DNA of 64,000 bases, taken from the NCBI GenBank assembly GCA_964247055.1, contig OZ176055.1, forward strand, positions 7,812,001 through 7,876,000, in the 5' to 3' direction. Positions 48,640-59,561 of this stretch are shown one piece after another. The position numbers and the translations under genes are program-made. How positions within the stretch are numbered: position 1 is the stretch's first letter; every line of letters starts with the position of its first letter. This DNA comes from Paragordius varius (taxonomy: Eukaryota; Nematomorpha). A model generated the notes under the pieces. It saw only the letters and a program-made list of their open reading frames with translations, searched no databases and had not been told where the DNA came from.

Positions 48640-49526
48640 TTTTTTTTTGCAAAAAAAAGAAAATAATTTTTATGAACCAAAATTTATTATAAATACATAT
48701 GAAAAAGTTTCCAAGTAATATATTTTGCGTTTTAGCTACTATGTAGTTGTCCTTGATAGAAAATTCTCCCAAATATGTTTAGCTGAAAAAAAGAGGGAGA
48801 GATTAACCAAATCAATAAATCTCAATGCTCTTTATTTCTTCCTGTAATATCTGATATTAAGAAGCCTTTTACGTTTATGTTTTATAGTATTAAGTAGAAT
48901 GCGGAAATCGTTTCGCTTAATAAAAAATTTAAATTTTTTTATACCATTGTGCCGATTAAAATCAGTTAATTTGTTTAAAAAAACATTTTAGCATTTATGT
49001 GGAATTAGACAAAGAAAACTAATTTAATAAATATAAGTAATTTATTGATAAAATTTATTTTCAGATCAATTACAATATATAGATAGATACAATCTTGTAT
49101 ATGTAATTTATTATATTATACAAATATACCTTTTTAAACATAACTTAAAATTTTCAGATCCCCCTTTCGTTCGTATGTATCGTTATTATTTTATTTCTAA
49201 GTAATACGGTCATTAAAAATACAATTAGTTTAAAATATATATTTTTTAATTTTTAATTAACAATATCTGTAATCAATATCCAAAGTTTAATAATAAAATA
49301 ATGGATTATGAGATCTAAAATATGCGTTAGAATAATAAATAATATAAGAATTTCATCTTAAAATTTAAAAAATAATGGTTGCAGTTTTTTACGATACTAT
49401 TTTAGTGTATTATGTAAGGTGTGAAAAAATATTTAAAGTGTATATTTTATTTTTAGGTATTCAGCGCATATCACATCGAATATGAAAAAATAGCCTAATG
49501 TGTATATCAGTTAGATAATGTATTTA

Positions 49527-49695
49527 CAGTATGCATTTTAATGGTTGCTTATTTCACACTATAGTTGGGCAATTTGCAACACAGAAAAAAGAAAGGAATA
49601 AATTATTTATTAAACATTTGTTTGCTTTTGCCATACACGACTGTTGCAATTGCTCTACTAAAGTGTGAAATAAGCAACCATTAAAATGCATACTG
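49527..49695. mobile_element. 169-bp MITE sharing its ends with the giant palindromes
   Basis: Starts CAGTATGCATTTTAATGGTT and ends with the inverse; TA at 49525-49526 and 49696-49697. The inverted ends run about 36 nt (GCTTATTTCACACT against AGTGTGAAATAAGC). Its outer 17 nt, CAGTATGCATTTTAATG, are identical to those of the elements starting at 29474 and 34802. Confidence 0.85.
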
Positions 49696-49986
49696 TAATT
49701 TCGCGGTCTCGGGCGACATTTATTATATTCTATCTTTCGTCGAAATGGACAAATTTTGCAGGTAATCCAAACTATTTATGAATAATTTCTATGCTAAAAA
49801 ATAGTTTTGAATGAGAACCTGTTCGTATATTCGCTCGCATCTTCAGGGTAAAAAGAGGATAATTGGCATAAAGCTTGAGTTGTTAAAAAATATAAAACTA
49901 CATTAACCATTAACTTAACATCAAATTTTAAAACCGCAATTCATACCGCGAGATTTTTATACATTATTTTAAAATGACGGCATAGC

Positions 49987-50236
49987 ACCAAATCGAACCC
50001 TTGAACAATTTTAATTTACCCTTGAACAATTCCAATTCACCCTCGAACAATTCAAATTCACCCTAAAATAAATGTATTTTTAATTTTGTTTAATATTAGA
50101 ATTACGCTAAAAAATAAATTAACTAAACCATAAAGATATATTTCATATTAATAATGAGTTATATTAGGTCGAAAACACATAATATATTTTTAGGATGAAT
50201 TTGAATTGTTCAAGGGTGAATTTGAAGTGCAAATGA
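49987..50236. mobile_element. Hairpin element with subrepeat inverted ends, copy C
   Basis: The left arm has about four units (AACCCTTGAACAATT, CACCCTCGAACAATTC types); the right arm is shorter, ending GAATTTGAAGTGCAAATGAT. The inner part shares GTTATATTAGG/CGAAAACACATAAT with the other copies. Confidence 0.7.
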
Positions 50237-51359
50237 TATATATTAACAGAGATCAAAAAGACCTTTGTTAAAGAACAATTTTTGAGATTTCGATGACAAC
50301 GTATCGTATCAGTTAATAATTTCAACTTATAAATATTGATTTAGCAGCAGCTGTATTTTTTCGCGTCCTTGTTCTATATCATTTGCGACGGTTTAACAAA
50401 TCGTTTGTGTAAATGTACATATTTAATAAACTTATTAAAAATATATTTCTTATGTAAATAACAAGGCTATATACCAGGGGTGTCCAACACAAATGGCTTG
50501 AAGAGCCACCTTTTCGACCTCAAAATTCCAAAGAGCCATTTTTATTTATACATATCAAGACATTAGTAACAAATGAATTTATTATATTTATATAGATGTG
50601 CTAATTTTCATATCAAAAAGAAAATAAACAGTATAAATATAATAATGTTTTGCTAATTAAATCATATCAATGTGTAAAAAAAAGATAAAAATTTATGGAT
50701 ATGGTAAACTTATTGCAATTCGATAGTATGACTAGAGTAGACTGTGCGAATTTAATTGCCAAAATTTAACCTTTTTTTATCTAATAAAATTAAAAGAAAT
50801 ATATATTTTTCATTGCATTATTAAATTTTTAATGGGATATATCTTTTGTAATTTTTTTGCTTATTCAGATCTATATCATTTGATACAGCACATCTAAATT
50901 CATTCTCCAAGTTTTCATCAGTTAATAAAGAACGTGAAAGAGATTTTGTGTATTTCATTTTAGAAAAAAAACTTTCACAAAGATAAGTGGACCCAAAAGC
51001 ACAAATTAATCTTTGTGCAAAAATTCTTTAATTAGGAAATTTATCAAACGTTATATATTTTTTATAAAATTCAATTTTATTTGTTTGCTCAAATAATAAT
51101 TTTAATTTATTATTAGATTGCATATCTAGTAATTCCATTTGTAAATTAATAGGAGCGTTGATAGCTTCAACGTAGAATGGACAACAAAATACAAATGTTT
51201 TTTCATATTTTGTCATATCCCCGTATCGATTATTAAAAGCTTTTGATATATGTTGATTTAATCTGCATATTTTGAAAAATCGTTAGTTTTACCAGCTTTA
51301 AATCTATTCAATTCTGGAAAATGTGCATTATTATTTTTTAAATGGCATTCAAATAATAA

Positions 51360-51849
51360 TAAATCAAGAAGGAGTATAGATAGTTAGTCTACCGAGTTGC
51401 AGGTTGGATATATCAGTATACCCTAATTAGCATCAGAGACTATGAGAAACCAAATTTTGTTGACAGTGTTTACCACGTGTCATAGTGTGAGACGCGTTTC
51501 GTCCTTTTTGTGGACTCATCAGCCACACATAATGAACACGGGTAAACACTGTCACTTCAGGAATTGTATATAAATTGAGTTTTGATTGAAACCGAATAGA
51601 GTCGGGGAAATAAATATTATAGAGCTTAGAGTCCATATTGGACAACCGATAATACCAAAATTCAACCAAATATTATGACTCCTTATAATCCTTAAGCTAG
51701 GATTAAGCTTTTTGTAATTAGAAAATCAAGAAACCAAATTTTGTAGACAGTGTTTATTTGGTTTCTCATAGTATCTGTTGCTAATTGATATACTAATATA
51801 TCCAACCTGCAACTCGGTAGACTAACTATCTATACTCCTTCTTGATTTA
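51360..51849. mobile_element. 490-bp inverted-repeat element nested in the hAT transposon
   Basis: Arms of about 100 nt are almost perfect complements (TAAATCAAGAAGGAGTATAG ... CTATACTCCTTCTTGATTTA, continuing through ACCGAGTTGCAGGTTGG and ACTATGAGAAACCAAA). TAA occurs on both sides, a possible 3-bp duplication. It interrupts the hAT transposase, so it is younger. The middle contains ACGCGTTTCGTCC...GGACTCATCAGC, a motif I recall as common in schistosome repeats. Superfamily not assigned. Confidence 0.75.
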
Positions 51850-53124
51850 TAACTTATAAGGAGATGGCGCCTACCGCCAAAAAATTTCTGAATTCCAGGA
51901 ATTCAAATAACGTCAATTTTTTACAAAGCGCTTTAATATGGTTCATCAACAATCAAATTATCTTGCTTTTGCAAGGATTCATTTAATTGATTTAGTTTTT
52001 CGGTAATATCTACGGAAAAGCATAAATCTGACAACCAATCTTCATTGGTTAATTCCTCTACCAAATAATTATTCTGCAATAGAAAAATTTTTATTTCTTT
52101 TAATTAATAATAAAACCTTTTTAGACATTTCCCTAGACTAAGCCACCTTACATTTGAAAAAAATATAAGATCTCCATATTCTGAATGATTTTTTAATAAC
52201 TTAAACTGCCTATGATTCAAAGCATGAAATTTTATAAAATTAACTACTTTAATAACAACGGTCATAACATTGTCCATTGTCAGAGCATGTGCGCAGAGAT
52301 TTTCACAGTGAATCATGCTATGCATTATATATATGGTCAATATTAATACCATCGGATTCCATCTTATTTAACAATAATTTCACGGTTCCCTTGTTTTTTC
52401 CCATCATAGCTGGGGCACCATCTGTTGTCAAACATGATAGCCCCCTCATATTTATTTTATTGTCCTCAATGCATTTTAAATTGCATGAAACATATCATCT
52501 CCCTTAGTTGTATTTTTCATCGGAAGTAAGCCTAACATATCTCCTGTTATATTAAAAAATTCATCTATCCCTCGAATAAAGACTACCAATTGTGATATGT
52601 TGCTTACATCTGTGCTTTCATCAAATGACAAGGAAAACGCCACAAAATTTTAAATTCTTTCTTTTAGGGAAAGTTAAATTTTTTCTGCGATGTCTGTAAT
52701 TCGTCGACGCTGTGTATTGCGCGAAAGACTTATACTGGATATTAATTCAACTTTATTAGGCAAAACACATTTTATTATTTCCAGTACGCATTCCTTTACA
52801 AACTCATCATCAGAATAAGGCTTCATTTTTTTGGCGTGGCAACAATATAACTTGCCCTTACTGTCGGATAAGGTGTGAATGAAATTGTTGGTTGGAGATT
52901 ATTAATATTTTTTAAAGATTCTAATTTTATATTTTCATTTCTGTAGTTATATTAATAAAATCCAAATGCATGGTATTGGCATGTCTTTTTAAATTATATT
53001 CGCGAAACCCGTTTGTCGTAAATTTGCAAATAAGGCGCTCCGCTTTGTTGAAAATTTGAGAAAACCCATATTTTAATTCTCAGTCGGGATTGTATTTAGT
53101 TACTATTTTAGATTTATGCATATT

Positions 53125-53510
53125 GAAAGGTAAATAAATTATTTTAAATACCTATTTTTTTGCAAGTAATTTAATGTTTCAATGTACCCAAATTATAATT
53201 CCCAGTATTGGTATGAAAGCTATATAAATTATTTTAAATACCTATTTTTTGCAAGTAATTTAATTTTTCAATGGACCTTAATTATAATTCTCAGTATTGG
53301 TATGAATAAATACATTATTTTAAATACCTCTTTTTTGCAAGTATTTCAATGTTTCATTGGTCCCTAATTATTCCCAATATTGGTATGAAAGCTAAATAAA
53401 TTAATTTAAATACCTATTTTTTGCAAGTATTTCAAAGTTTCAATGGACCCAAATTAAGTATTGGTATGAAAGCTAAATAAATTATTTTAAATACCTAAGT
53501 TAAATGCTTT
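53125..53510. repeat. Minisatellite, ~65-85 bp unit, five copies
   Basis: Tandem copies of a unit containing TTATTTTAAATACCTATTTTT, GCAAGTA, TTTCAATG and CAGTATTGGTATGAA. It lies in the hAT element upstream of its transposase start, so it expanded inside the transposon. Confidence 0.85.
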
Positions 53511-53806
53511 AATTTAATGTGAAAGTTATCATCTTGAAGTTGGAAATAACATGAAGGGAAAAATGTGTTTTATAAATGATTAAATAAATGCATTGATAGA
53601 TATTTATAATAAAGAATTTTATTAAAAGTTTATAAAAATAATTTAAATGTCAAAATAAAAATGCATAATTTACATATAAAATTTTTTTAAAAAAGTTAGA
53701 AATTATTTTTTTTTTAAAAAAAATTTATTTTCAAAATTTTCAAAGAGCCACTCAAAATTTTCAATGAGCCACTAGTGGCTCGCGAGTACCCTGTTAGACA
53801 CCCCTG

Positions 53807-55444
53807 CTATATACAATACCGTATAATTTTTTTAGTAATGTTTTATTTCCAGGGTAAAATTTGCCTAATTATTATATTCGGAATATAATAATCAACATAT
53901 TCTTGATCGCATAAAATTTTGTACATCATACTTCATGTATATCGACAGCTTGGGTAAAATCATTAATAATGATATGGCATTATATTAAAATTTTCCAACA
54001 AAATTTGATCATTTATGGAGTTTTATGGTATAAATATTTTTCTTTTAGATAACTCCAAAATTTTATTTTACAGTCATCCCCTTTAAAAGGTTACAATTAT
54101 GAGCGCTCGTAGGAATTAAATGATGTATAAACCATAGAACTATTACTTTAAATCGAAATTTGGTTTCAAATATTATTAGAATAAAAAATTCTGTTAAAAT
54201 TATCTAAATTTTTTTATTTTTTTTGAGTTTACTACTTTGGTCCAGAAAGAAAATACGCGACCCATACCCCAATATAAATGGTTTCGGTATGAAATGTTTG
54301 AAAAAATGATTTATAAAATTTCAAATATGTCAGATAAGTCTACTTCATGTTTTAATTTCAATAGAGTATTATATTTCATGCAATATATAATTTAGGCTAA
54401 AAGAGGGAACGATAATATATAATTATGGATATACTTTTATAACTCCAGGAACCAATTTTGAACTAGTTCCGCGAGAAAAATATGGCAATAAGGTTGACAA
54501 AATATTACAATTTTAAAATTTATAAAACTCTTAATATGTAATTAAACTAGTGAATAGCATAAAAATATTTTTTGGGTTGACTTAGCTCAAATTCTTTATT
54601 TTCAGAAAATTAATAGGTGGTGAATCTTATAAAGTCGCTTTTTAATTGAAATAATAAGTAAAAAAATTTTATTGTAATTGTTTCGGGCCTAAAATTCATT
54701 TGAAGGCCGACTTCTGTATACTGTAAAATACTATAATTTATATAAAAATTTGTGGAAAGACAGTTCAAATGGAAAAGCCGTTTCCTTTTAAACAAGATTA
54801 ATTAAGTTCGCTGAAAAATCAAGACTCAAAATAACCACCCTTTAAATTCAATATTATAACTATTTAGCAATATTTGTGACAGTTAATAAATCCGATCTTA
54901 AAGAGTATAACTAATTGTATTTGCCGATACATCCGAAGCGCCTCAAATTTGTCAGGGTTTAAACTTTATTATTGGATTAAGTAGAACAATTGTTTTTTCA
55001 CTTAAAAGAGGATATATATAATTTTAGCGTTTAAGTCAGATTTAACAATTTATCAAATTACGACTTAATTCTTTAAATTTCCATATTCTTACACGTTTAT
55101 CTAAAAATATTGCACATTTAAAAAATTTACTCAATCAAAGTTAACAATTAAAACTGGGACAAATTATTTATTTGCAGAAAATGTATAATTGATTTGATTT
55201 AACGGTACTAAAAAATTGACAAGTAAAATTGTACCTAAGCGAATTATTGTCATATAAGTCGCTTAAATAGATATGACTCTTGGGTTTAATTTAAAATAAA
55301 CTCAATGCCATATGAACTGAAATTATGCAAAGTTATATTTTAAAATCATTTTTAAAAAATGACGCCTAGTGCATAATGATCTGTATCAAATTAGACCATT
55401 GGAATGGAATTATATTTATTACATAACAATTAAATATAAATAAT
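53807..55444. other. Intergenic AT-rich DNA
   Basis: About 1.6 kb without a recognised gene, repeat family or RNA. Confidence 0.5.
55415..55420 (-). terminator. Poly(A) signal of SRP14
   Basis: AATAAA on the minus strand, 25 nt after the SRP14 stop codon. Confidence 0.6.
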
Positions 55445-55944
55445 TTACGGCTTTTTAATGTCAGACTTTAAAGGTGCTGAAGCCTTTTGTGATTTGTTTT
55501 TGTTGGCGGGGTTTAGTGATTTGGGTTTACCCTTTTTAAGATTATCCATATTATTTTTAATTGCATTATAAAAAATCTATGATATTAGAATCTAAGAAAT
55601 TTACTTGTTGGAATTTGGTTACTTCTTTGTGTGGTACCTAACATTAATTAAAATAAATTTTACATGGGTACTAATCTTCTTTTTTCGCCCAAACGTTACG
55701 CGTAAAAGGACGTCAGAATGTTTTGTATCGGTGTGAGACGTTAATTGTGCATGAGCTTCTTTAATTCTGTCAGATTTTTTACGACTTTTTTCTGTATCTA
55801 TTGTTATAAAGGCAATGTTACATTTTTTAATAGAAAATCGAGTTATTCCATTTGATTTATTGGCTTTAGTCATTAATTTATTTAATTCGGCTATAAACTA
55901 AAAATTTAGATAAGCAAAACCAATTCATTTTCTAACAAAACCAT
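55445..55944 (-). CDS. SRP14: Signal recognition particle 14-kDa protein
   Basis: Four exons (55921-55944, 55664-55897, 55605-55637, 55445-55576) join in phase to 140 aa; human SRP14 is 136. SRP14 pairs with SRP9 on the Alu domain of SRP RNA and slows translation while the ribosome docks at the ER. The start MVLLENELFIAELNKL matches human MVLLESEQFLTELTRL. LLRVTFGRKKKISTHV and HKEVTKFQQ match LLRATDGKKKISTVV and SKEVNKFQ. NNMDNLKKGKPKS matches ANMDGLKKRDKKN, followed by a basic, Lys-rich tail as expected. The loop before the conserved second half (DTEKSRKKSDRIKEAHAQL) is polar and diverged. The three introns are only 23, 26 and 28 nt. Exon 1 encodes just eight residues. Confidence 0.92.
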
Positions 55945-56128
55945 AAAACGTGTTTTTTTCAAAAAAAATTACCAACTGATATTTTTTCTAAAATGTTAAA
56001 AATCTGTAATAAAACCATAAAACTATAAAATAATCTTAAATTATTTGTGCAATATCTTTTTAATTTTACATAATGATACGTATACGAAATCGGTTTTTTA
56101 AACGTGTATATTACTGGTCACGATTTTG
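55945..56128. promoter_or_regulatory. Shared promoter region between SRP14 and GOSR2
   Basis: Only 184 nt separate the start codons of the divergent SRP14 and GOSR2 genes, so this stretch must hold both 5' UTRs and any shared promoter. It is AT-rich; I see no clear TATA box or other named motif at a fixed distance. Confidence 0.55.
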
Positions 56129-57763
56129 ATGATTGAACAATTATTCCATGAAGTTGAAAGTCTTTTTCAAGATATTCAATCTCATTTGCAAAGACTTCAT
56201 TCGTGTATCGCTTTTGATTCCGAAAATGGAAATAATAAAGCTTTTCATCAGTTAGAGGCTATTATTGAGTCCAAATTTACTGAGCTAAGTGATTTTATTA
56301 GTAAAATTGAATTAAGCATTTCTAAACAATCCAATTCAAATCCCAATAAAGCCATGTACAAGGGACACCTTGAACAAATACGATATGAAATACGACACAA
56401 TAGGGGAAACTTTGACGGTTTAAAACTCAAGCATCAATCCAAAATAAATGCTTATAATCAACGGGAAGCTTTGATGGCTACCCGTTTTAAACCAAATGAT
56501 AGCTCAAACAAAGATTTTAATATTAATTTAAACGGCATTTTACAGGATCAAGAAATAAATGGTATTTATACAATTTATCATTCAATGATACATATTTTTA
56601 AATATAAATAGTTTTATTCCGGAGTTTGTTCTTTGCGCCCTTTAATTTAGATATATAATATAATGATTCAAATTTTATTGTTAGTTATGTGACATTTTCA
56701 TTCACATAAAATATCTGGGCATTGAACCAGAACCTTAAGAATGCAAATCGGTCTGTGCATTACATTTAACAAACACTAGTTAAGGAGTTGAAATTAATAT
56801 ATGAACATCTGCATTGAGAACCGGATTTTGTAAGAAAACGGTGTAATTAAAAGTCTTTTAGATCCAATTTCATATTTAGCTACATCTTTTAGCCCTCGTA
56901 TGTATAGTTTATTCAATCCAAATAGACAGTTATATTTATATTTTTTTCTCTAGGCTATGTTATTAAAATTTTCATATATTGAAATTTTTTTTCCAAAATA
57001 GTTTATTCAATCAAATTACATTTTATTTTTCCTAATTTAATTTATTTTGATTTATAAAATAGCAAATTAATCCTAAAAAATGTCAATGAATCATTAGTTT
57101 TGTAAAATTGTTTGTTTAATGAGGGAGGAGTTTAATTTTTTTTAATAGTTTATTCTATGTTTTAATATTTAATAATTTTTTCCTTAAATTATTTTTGATA
57201 GTTTATCTACAGTTATGTATCCTTTTTTTATCAAAAATTTATTTTTTTCGTTAAATAGGTATATTTAAAGAATGGAAAAAACAAGAGCTCTATGGTAATT
57301 CTTATCATTTTTTGATGAATATGATATTGTTAATATCATAGAGCTCTTGTTTTTTCCATTCTTTAACAAATATTTATACCCATTTAACCAATGAAATATT
57401 ATTTTGATAAAATAAAGGATACATGACTGTATATTACAACTTTTCCTAAAATAGTTTATTTAAATCCAATTTTTTGATCCCCCCCCCCATATAGGTAAGC
57501 ACGCTCGTTCCCTACTGTCTTCAAACGCACAAGTTGATGTATTGCTTGATGCAGGTCGTACAGTACTTCAAGGCTTACGACATCAACGGCTCAGTCTCAA
57601 GCAAATTCAAACTAAAATGCTGGGCGTGCTTGAAACGCTCGGTCTTTCCAACACACTTATGCGCCTTATTGAACGACGAACGCTTCAAGATAAATTTATT
57701 ATGTATGGTGGTATGGCAGTTACTACCATACTCGTTTTTTTCATCCTTATATACCTGAGATAA
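56129..57763 (+). CDS. GOSR2: Golgi SNAP receptor complex member 2 (membrin/Bos1), Qb-SNARE
   Basis: Two exons (56129-56561 and 57495-57763) join through a split Gly codon to 233 aa; human GOSR2 is 212. Membrin is a tail-anchored SNARE that drives fusion of ER-derived vesicles with the cis-Golgi. The N-terminal part is a helical bundle (QLFHEVESLFQDIQSHLQRL). YEIRHNRGNFDGLK and NQREALMATRF match human YDVQHLQTALRNFQ and QREELLSRTF. The SNARE motif follows in exon 2: LDAGRTVLQGLRHQRLSLKQ, then LGLSNTLMRLIERRTLQDKF, nearly identical to human [20 protein letters not shown]. A single membrane segment (MAVTTILVFFILIYL) ends at the C-terminus. The 933-nt intron holds a TA-flanked MITE and ends in a 10-C tract before ATATAG. 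Confidence 0.94.
57210..57429. mobile_element. Tc1/mariner-type hairpin MITE, copy 2, in GOSR2 intron 1
   Basis: Starts CAGTTATGTATCC and ends GGATACATGACTG with TA on each side (57208-57209, 57430-57431). It shares AACAAGAGCTCTATGGTAAT, AATATGATATTGTTAA and TTTATACCCATTTAAC with the copy at 8660-8886 but with its middle inverted relative to that copy. Non-coding. Confidence 0.85.
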
Positions 57764-57945
57764 AAATGAATCCTTTAAAAGTTAAATTTGTCCAATTTAG
57801 AATAAGGAATATTTAAGGAGGATGCATTTATTTGGGGTGAAATGTTATCAAATTTTCCCAAAAATAATGGATATTTATATTGGAAACACAATCACATAAT
57901 TTTATATTTGTTAGTCATTGCACAATTCAATATATGACTATCTTC

Positions 57946-57951
57946 AATAAA
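57946..57951 (+). terminator. Possible poly(A) signal of GOSR2
   Basis: First AATAAA after the GOSR2 stop, 183 nt downstream. Confidence 0.45.
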
Positions 57952-59226
57952 TTATTTTTAAACATATTATACAATTTTATTATATATTCACCCGCGGACT
58001 TTTCAAATTATCCCTAGATACAATATATCTGTTTTTGAATTCTAAGAATATTTTTATTTTTTGATTTTTAAATAAAAAATTTCGTTTAAAATTAACAAAT
58101 TCAGAAAAAATGATAAATTAAATATTTTTTGGAATTAAAGTGTTCAATAGTATGTTCGAGAGGAATTTATAAAGTTTAACGGTGAATTTGAGGTCTAATA
58201 GTATATCTATATATGCCATGATTATACATAAGCAAATTTTTAGATTAAACTTGATAGAATAAAAGGAGGACATATTAAAAGTTTAATTATAATTATAGAA
58301 GATTTTTAAGCGAAAACATAATTTATAGAAGTATATCGAGCACAACTTTAAACTCTCAAATATTTAAGCTAGTGTCATATATAACTATGCGGTCTCGTTT
58401 AAATTTATGTTTTGTTAAATAAATAACATTTAGATGGGTTTGCAGCAAAGAGATGTAAATGATTCCGATTACTGAGATAACATTTTTTACCCCAAAGAAA
58501 TCGGAAACTAGGTGAATCCTTACTACTTCATTACCTTTTGGGGTATTTATATATCCCAGAGCGATTTGATTGAATATTATAGAAAGTATTTAAGTTATAA
58601 GGCCAAATTCAAAATATGCTCTAAAGATGTAAAAAATTCCTTCTCAAATTTTTTGGCTGCAAATTGCTAAAAAAATTAATATATATTTTTATGGTTAGAG
58701 ATAATAAGCTGTTTATTTTAATTGTTTTTTGGAGCTGTCCCAATTTTATACCCTATAGAAGTTAAAAAACTGTAGAAATATAAGCTTTGTTATCGAATAC
58801 AACAAAGTTGATTAATTTAAGTAAAACACTCAAACAGTAAATTATTAACAAGACTTTGGAATATAAATCAATCCCAAATGCACATAAAATTAAAAATGTT
58901 AAAATATTACAATAATTACCCCAAAAATAAAATTTATATCAAATTTATTAAGTAGGATAACAAGGTAAAAGAATGGAAGTCAGAATCAGCTAACTTTCAA
59001 TGAAAATTAATTATAAATCTAATAATTTCCCTTAAAAATTTTGTCGAAATTTAATTTTGGTACGCTTTAAAAAAATGAAATGACTCAAAAATTAATTAAA
59101 TAAATGGCGTATTTAGATAATCGCGTAATAATTCAAGGGATCTAAAGTAATTTTAATTATTAAATAATAATTGCGATATAAATATGTATAAAGCGGAACA
59201 GTATGCAATATTGGTAATATGGTACA
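57952..59226. other. Intergenic region between GOSR2 and SCOC
   Basis: No gene seen. It contains the partial TIR element at 58534-58840 and, near 58140-58205, a trace of the subrepeat hairpin family (GGTGAATTTGAGG). Confidence 0.45.
58534..58840. mobile_element. Partial copy of the CCTTTTGGGGTA-ended element
   Basis: CCTTTTGGGGTATTTATATA at the edge, ATATCCCAGAGCG and GTATTTAAGTTATAAGGCC match the right end of 26713-27207 in inverse orientation. Further in, TGTAGAAATATAAGCTTTG matches its interior. The other end was not found, so this copy is truncated or very diverged. Confidence 0.6.
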
Positions 59227-59561
59227 TTACAGAGATTTACAAGAATTTTTATTGGATTGAAATGTTGCTTGAAATATACTGCTTGCGGCCATTAGATTTT
59301 CAATATACTGACCCAACACTTGATTTTCAGATTTTAGCCTCAAATTTTCCTCTTTAACCGCGTCTACTCTTAAAGTTATATCTAAATTTATATTAAAAAT
59401 AAACCTTCTAATGTGTGTTGTAGTTCCAAAATTCTATTTATAAGTTTGGTTTTTTCAGTAATTTCTACATCTTCATTATTCGATTTTGGCGTAAGCTCAC
59501 TCGTATCATTGTTTTCTATGACCCCATCGTCGACCAGTGGAATATCATCGATACGATCCAT
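59227..59561 (-). CDS. SCOC: Short coiled-coil protein SCOC
   Basis: Two exons (59405-59561, 59227-59381) join through a split Asp codon to 103 aa. SCOC is a small Golgi coiled-coil protein that binds Arl1-type GTPases and, with FEZ1, affects autophagy. The acidic N-terminus [18 protein letters not shown] is lineage-specific. From [18 protein letters not shown] through [19 protein letters not shown] and [15 protein letters not shown] the protein is nearly identical to human SCOC ([51 protein letters not shown]). The leucine/asparagine heptads of the coiled coil are intact. The intron (59382-59404) is 23 nt and lies in the middle of the conserved block, so its removal is required. I saw no clear poly(A) signal just downstream. 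Confidence 0.94.

Larger units (their letters stand above)
48640..50474. other. Intergenic region with two short TIR elements
   Basis: Contains the elements at 49527-49695 and 49987-50236. The rest is AT-rich with no gene seen. The promoter of the secreted-protein gene should lie just above 48640. Confidence 0.5.
50475..53806 (-). mobile_element. hAT DNA transposon with decayed transposase
   Basis: It starts CAGGGGTGTCCAACA (50475) and ends TGTTAGACACCCCTG (53806). The 8-bp sequence CTATATAC precedes and follows it exactly (50467-50474, 53807-53814), the duplication length of hAT elements. Transposase remnants read on the minus strand: a BED-finger N-terminus from about 53121 (FREYNLKRHANTMHLDF), NHRQFKLLKN, EYGDLIFFSNVRWLSLGKC, and the C-terminal dimerisation motif FGSTYLCESFFSKMK near 50990. 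These recall the GTF2IRD2/ZBED/FAM200-type transposases. The BED finger keeps only one of its Cys (LICKFT) and many stops interrupt the frame. A second element is nested at 51360-51849. Confidence 0.9.
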
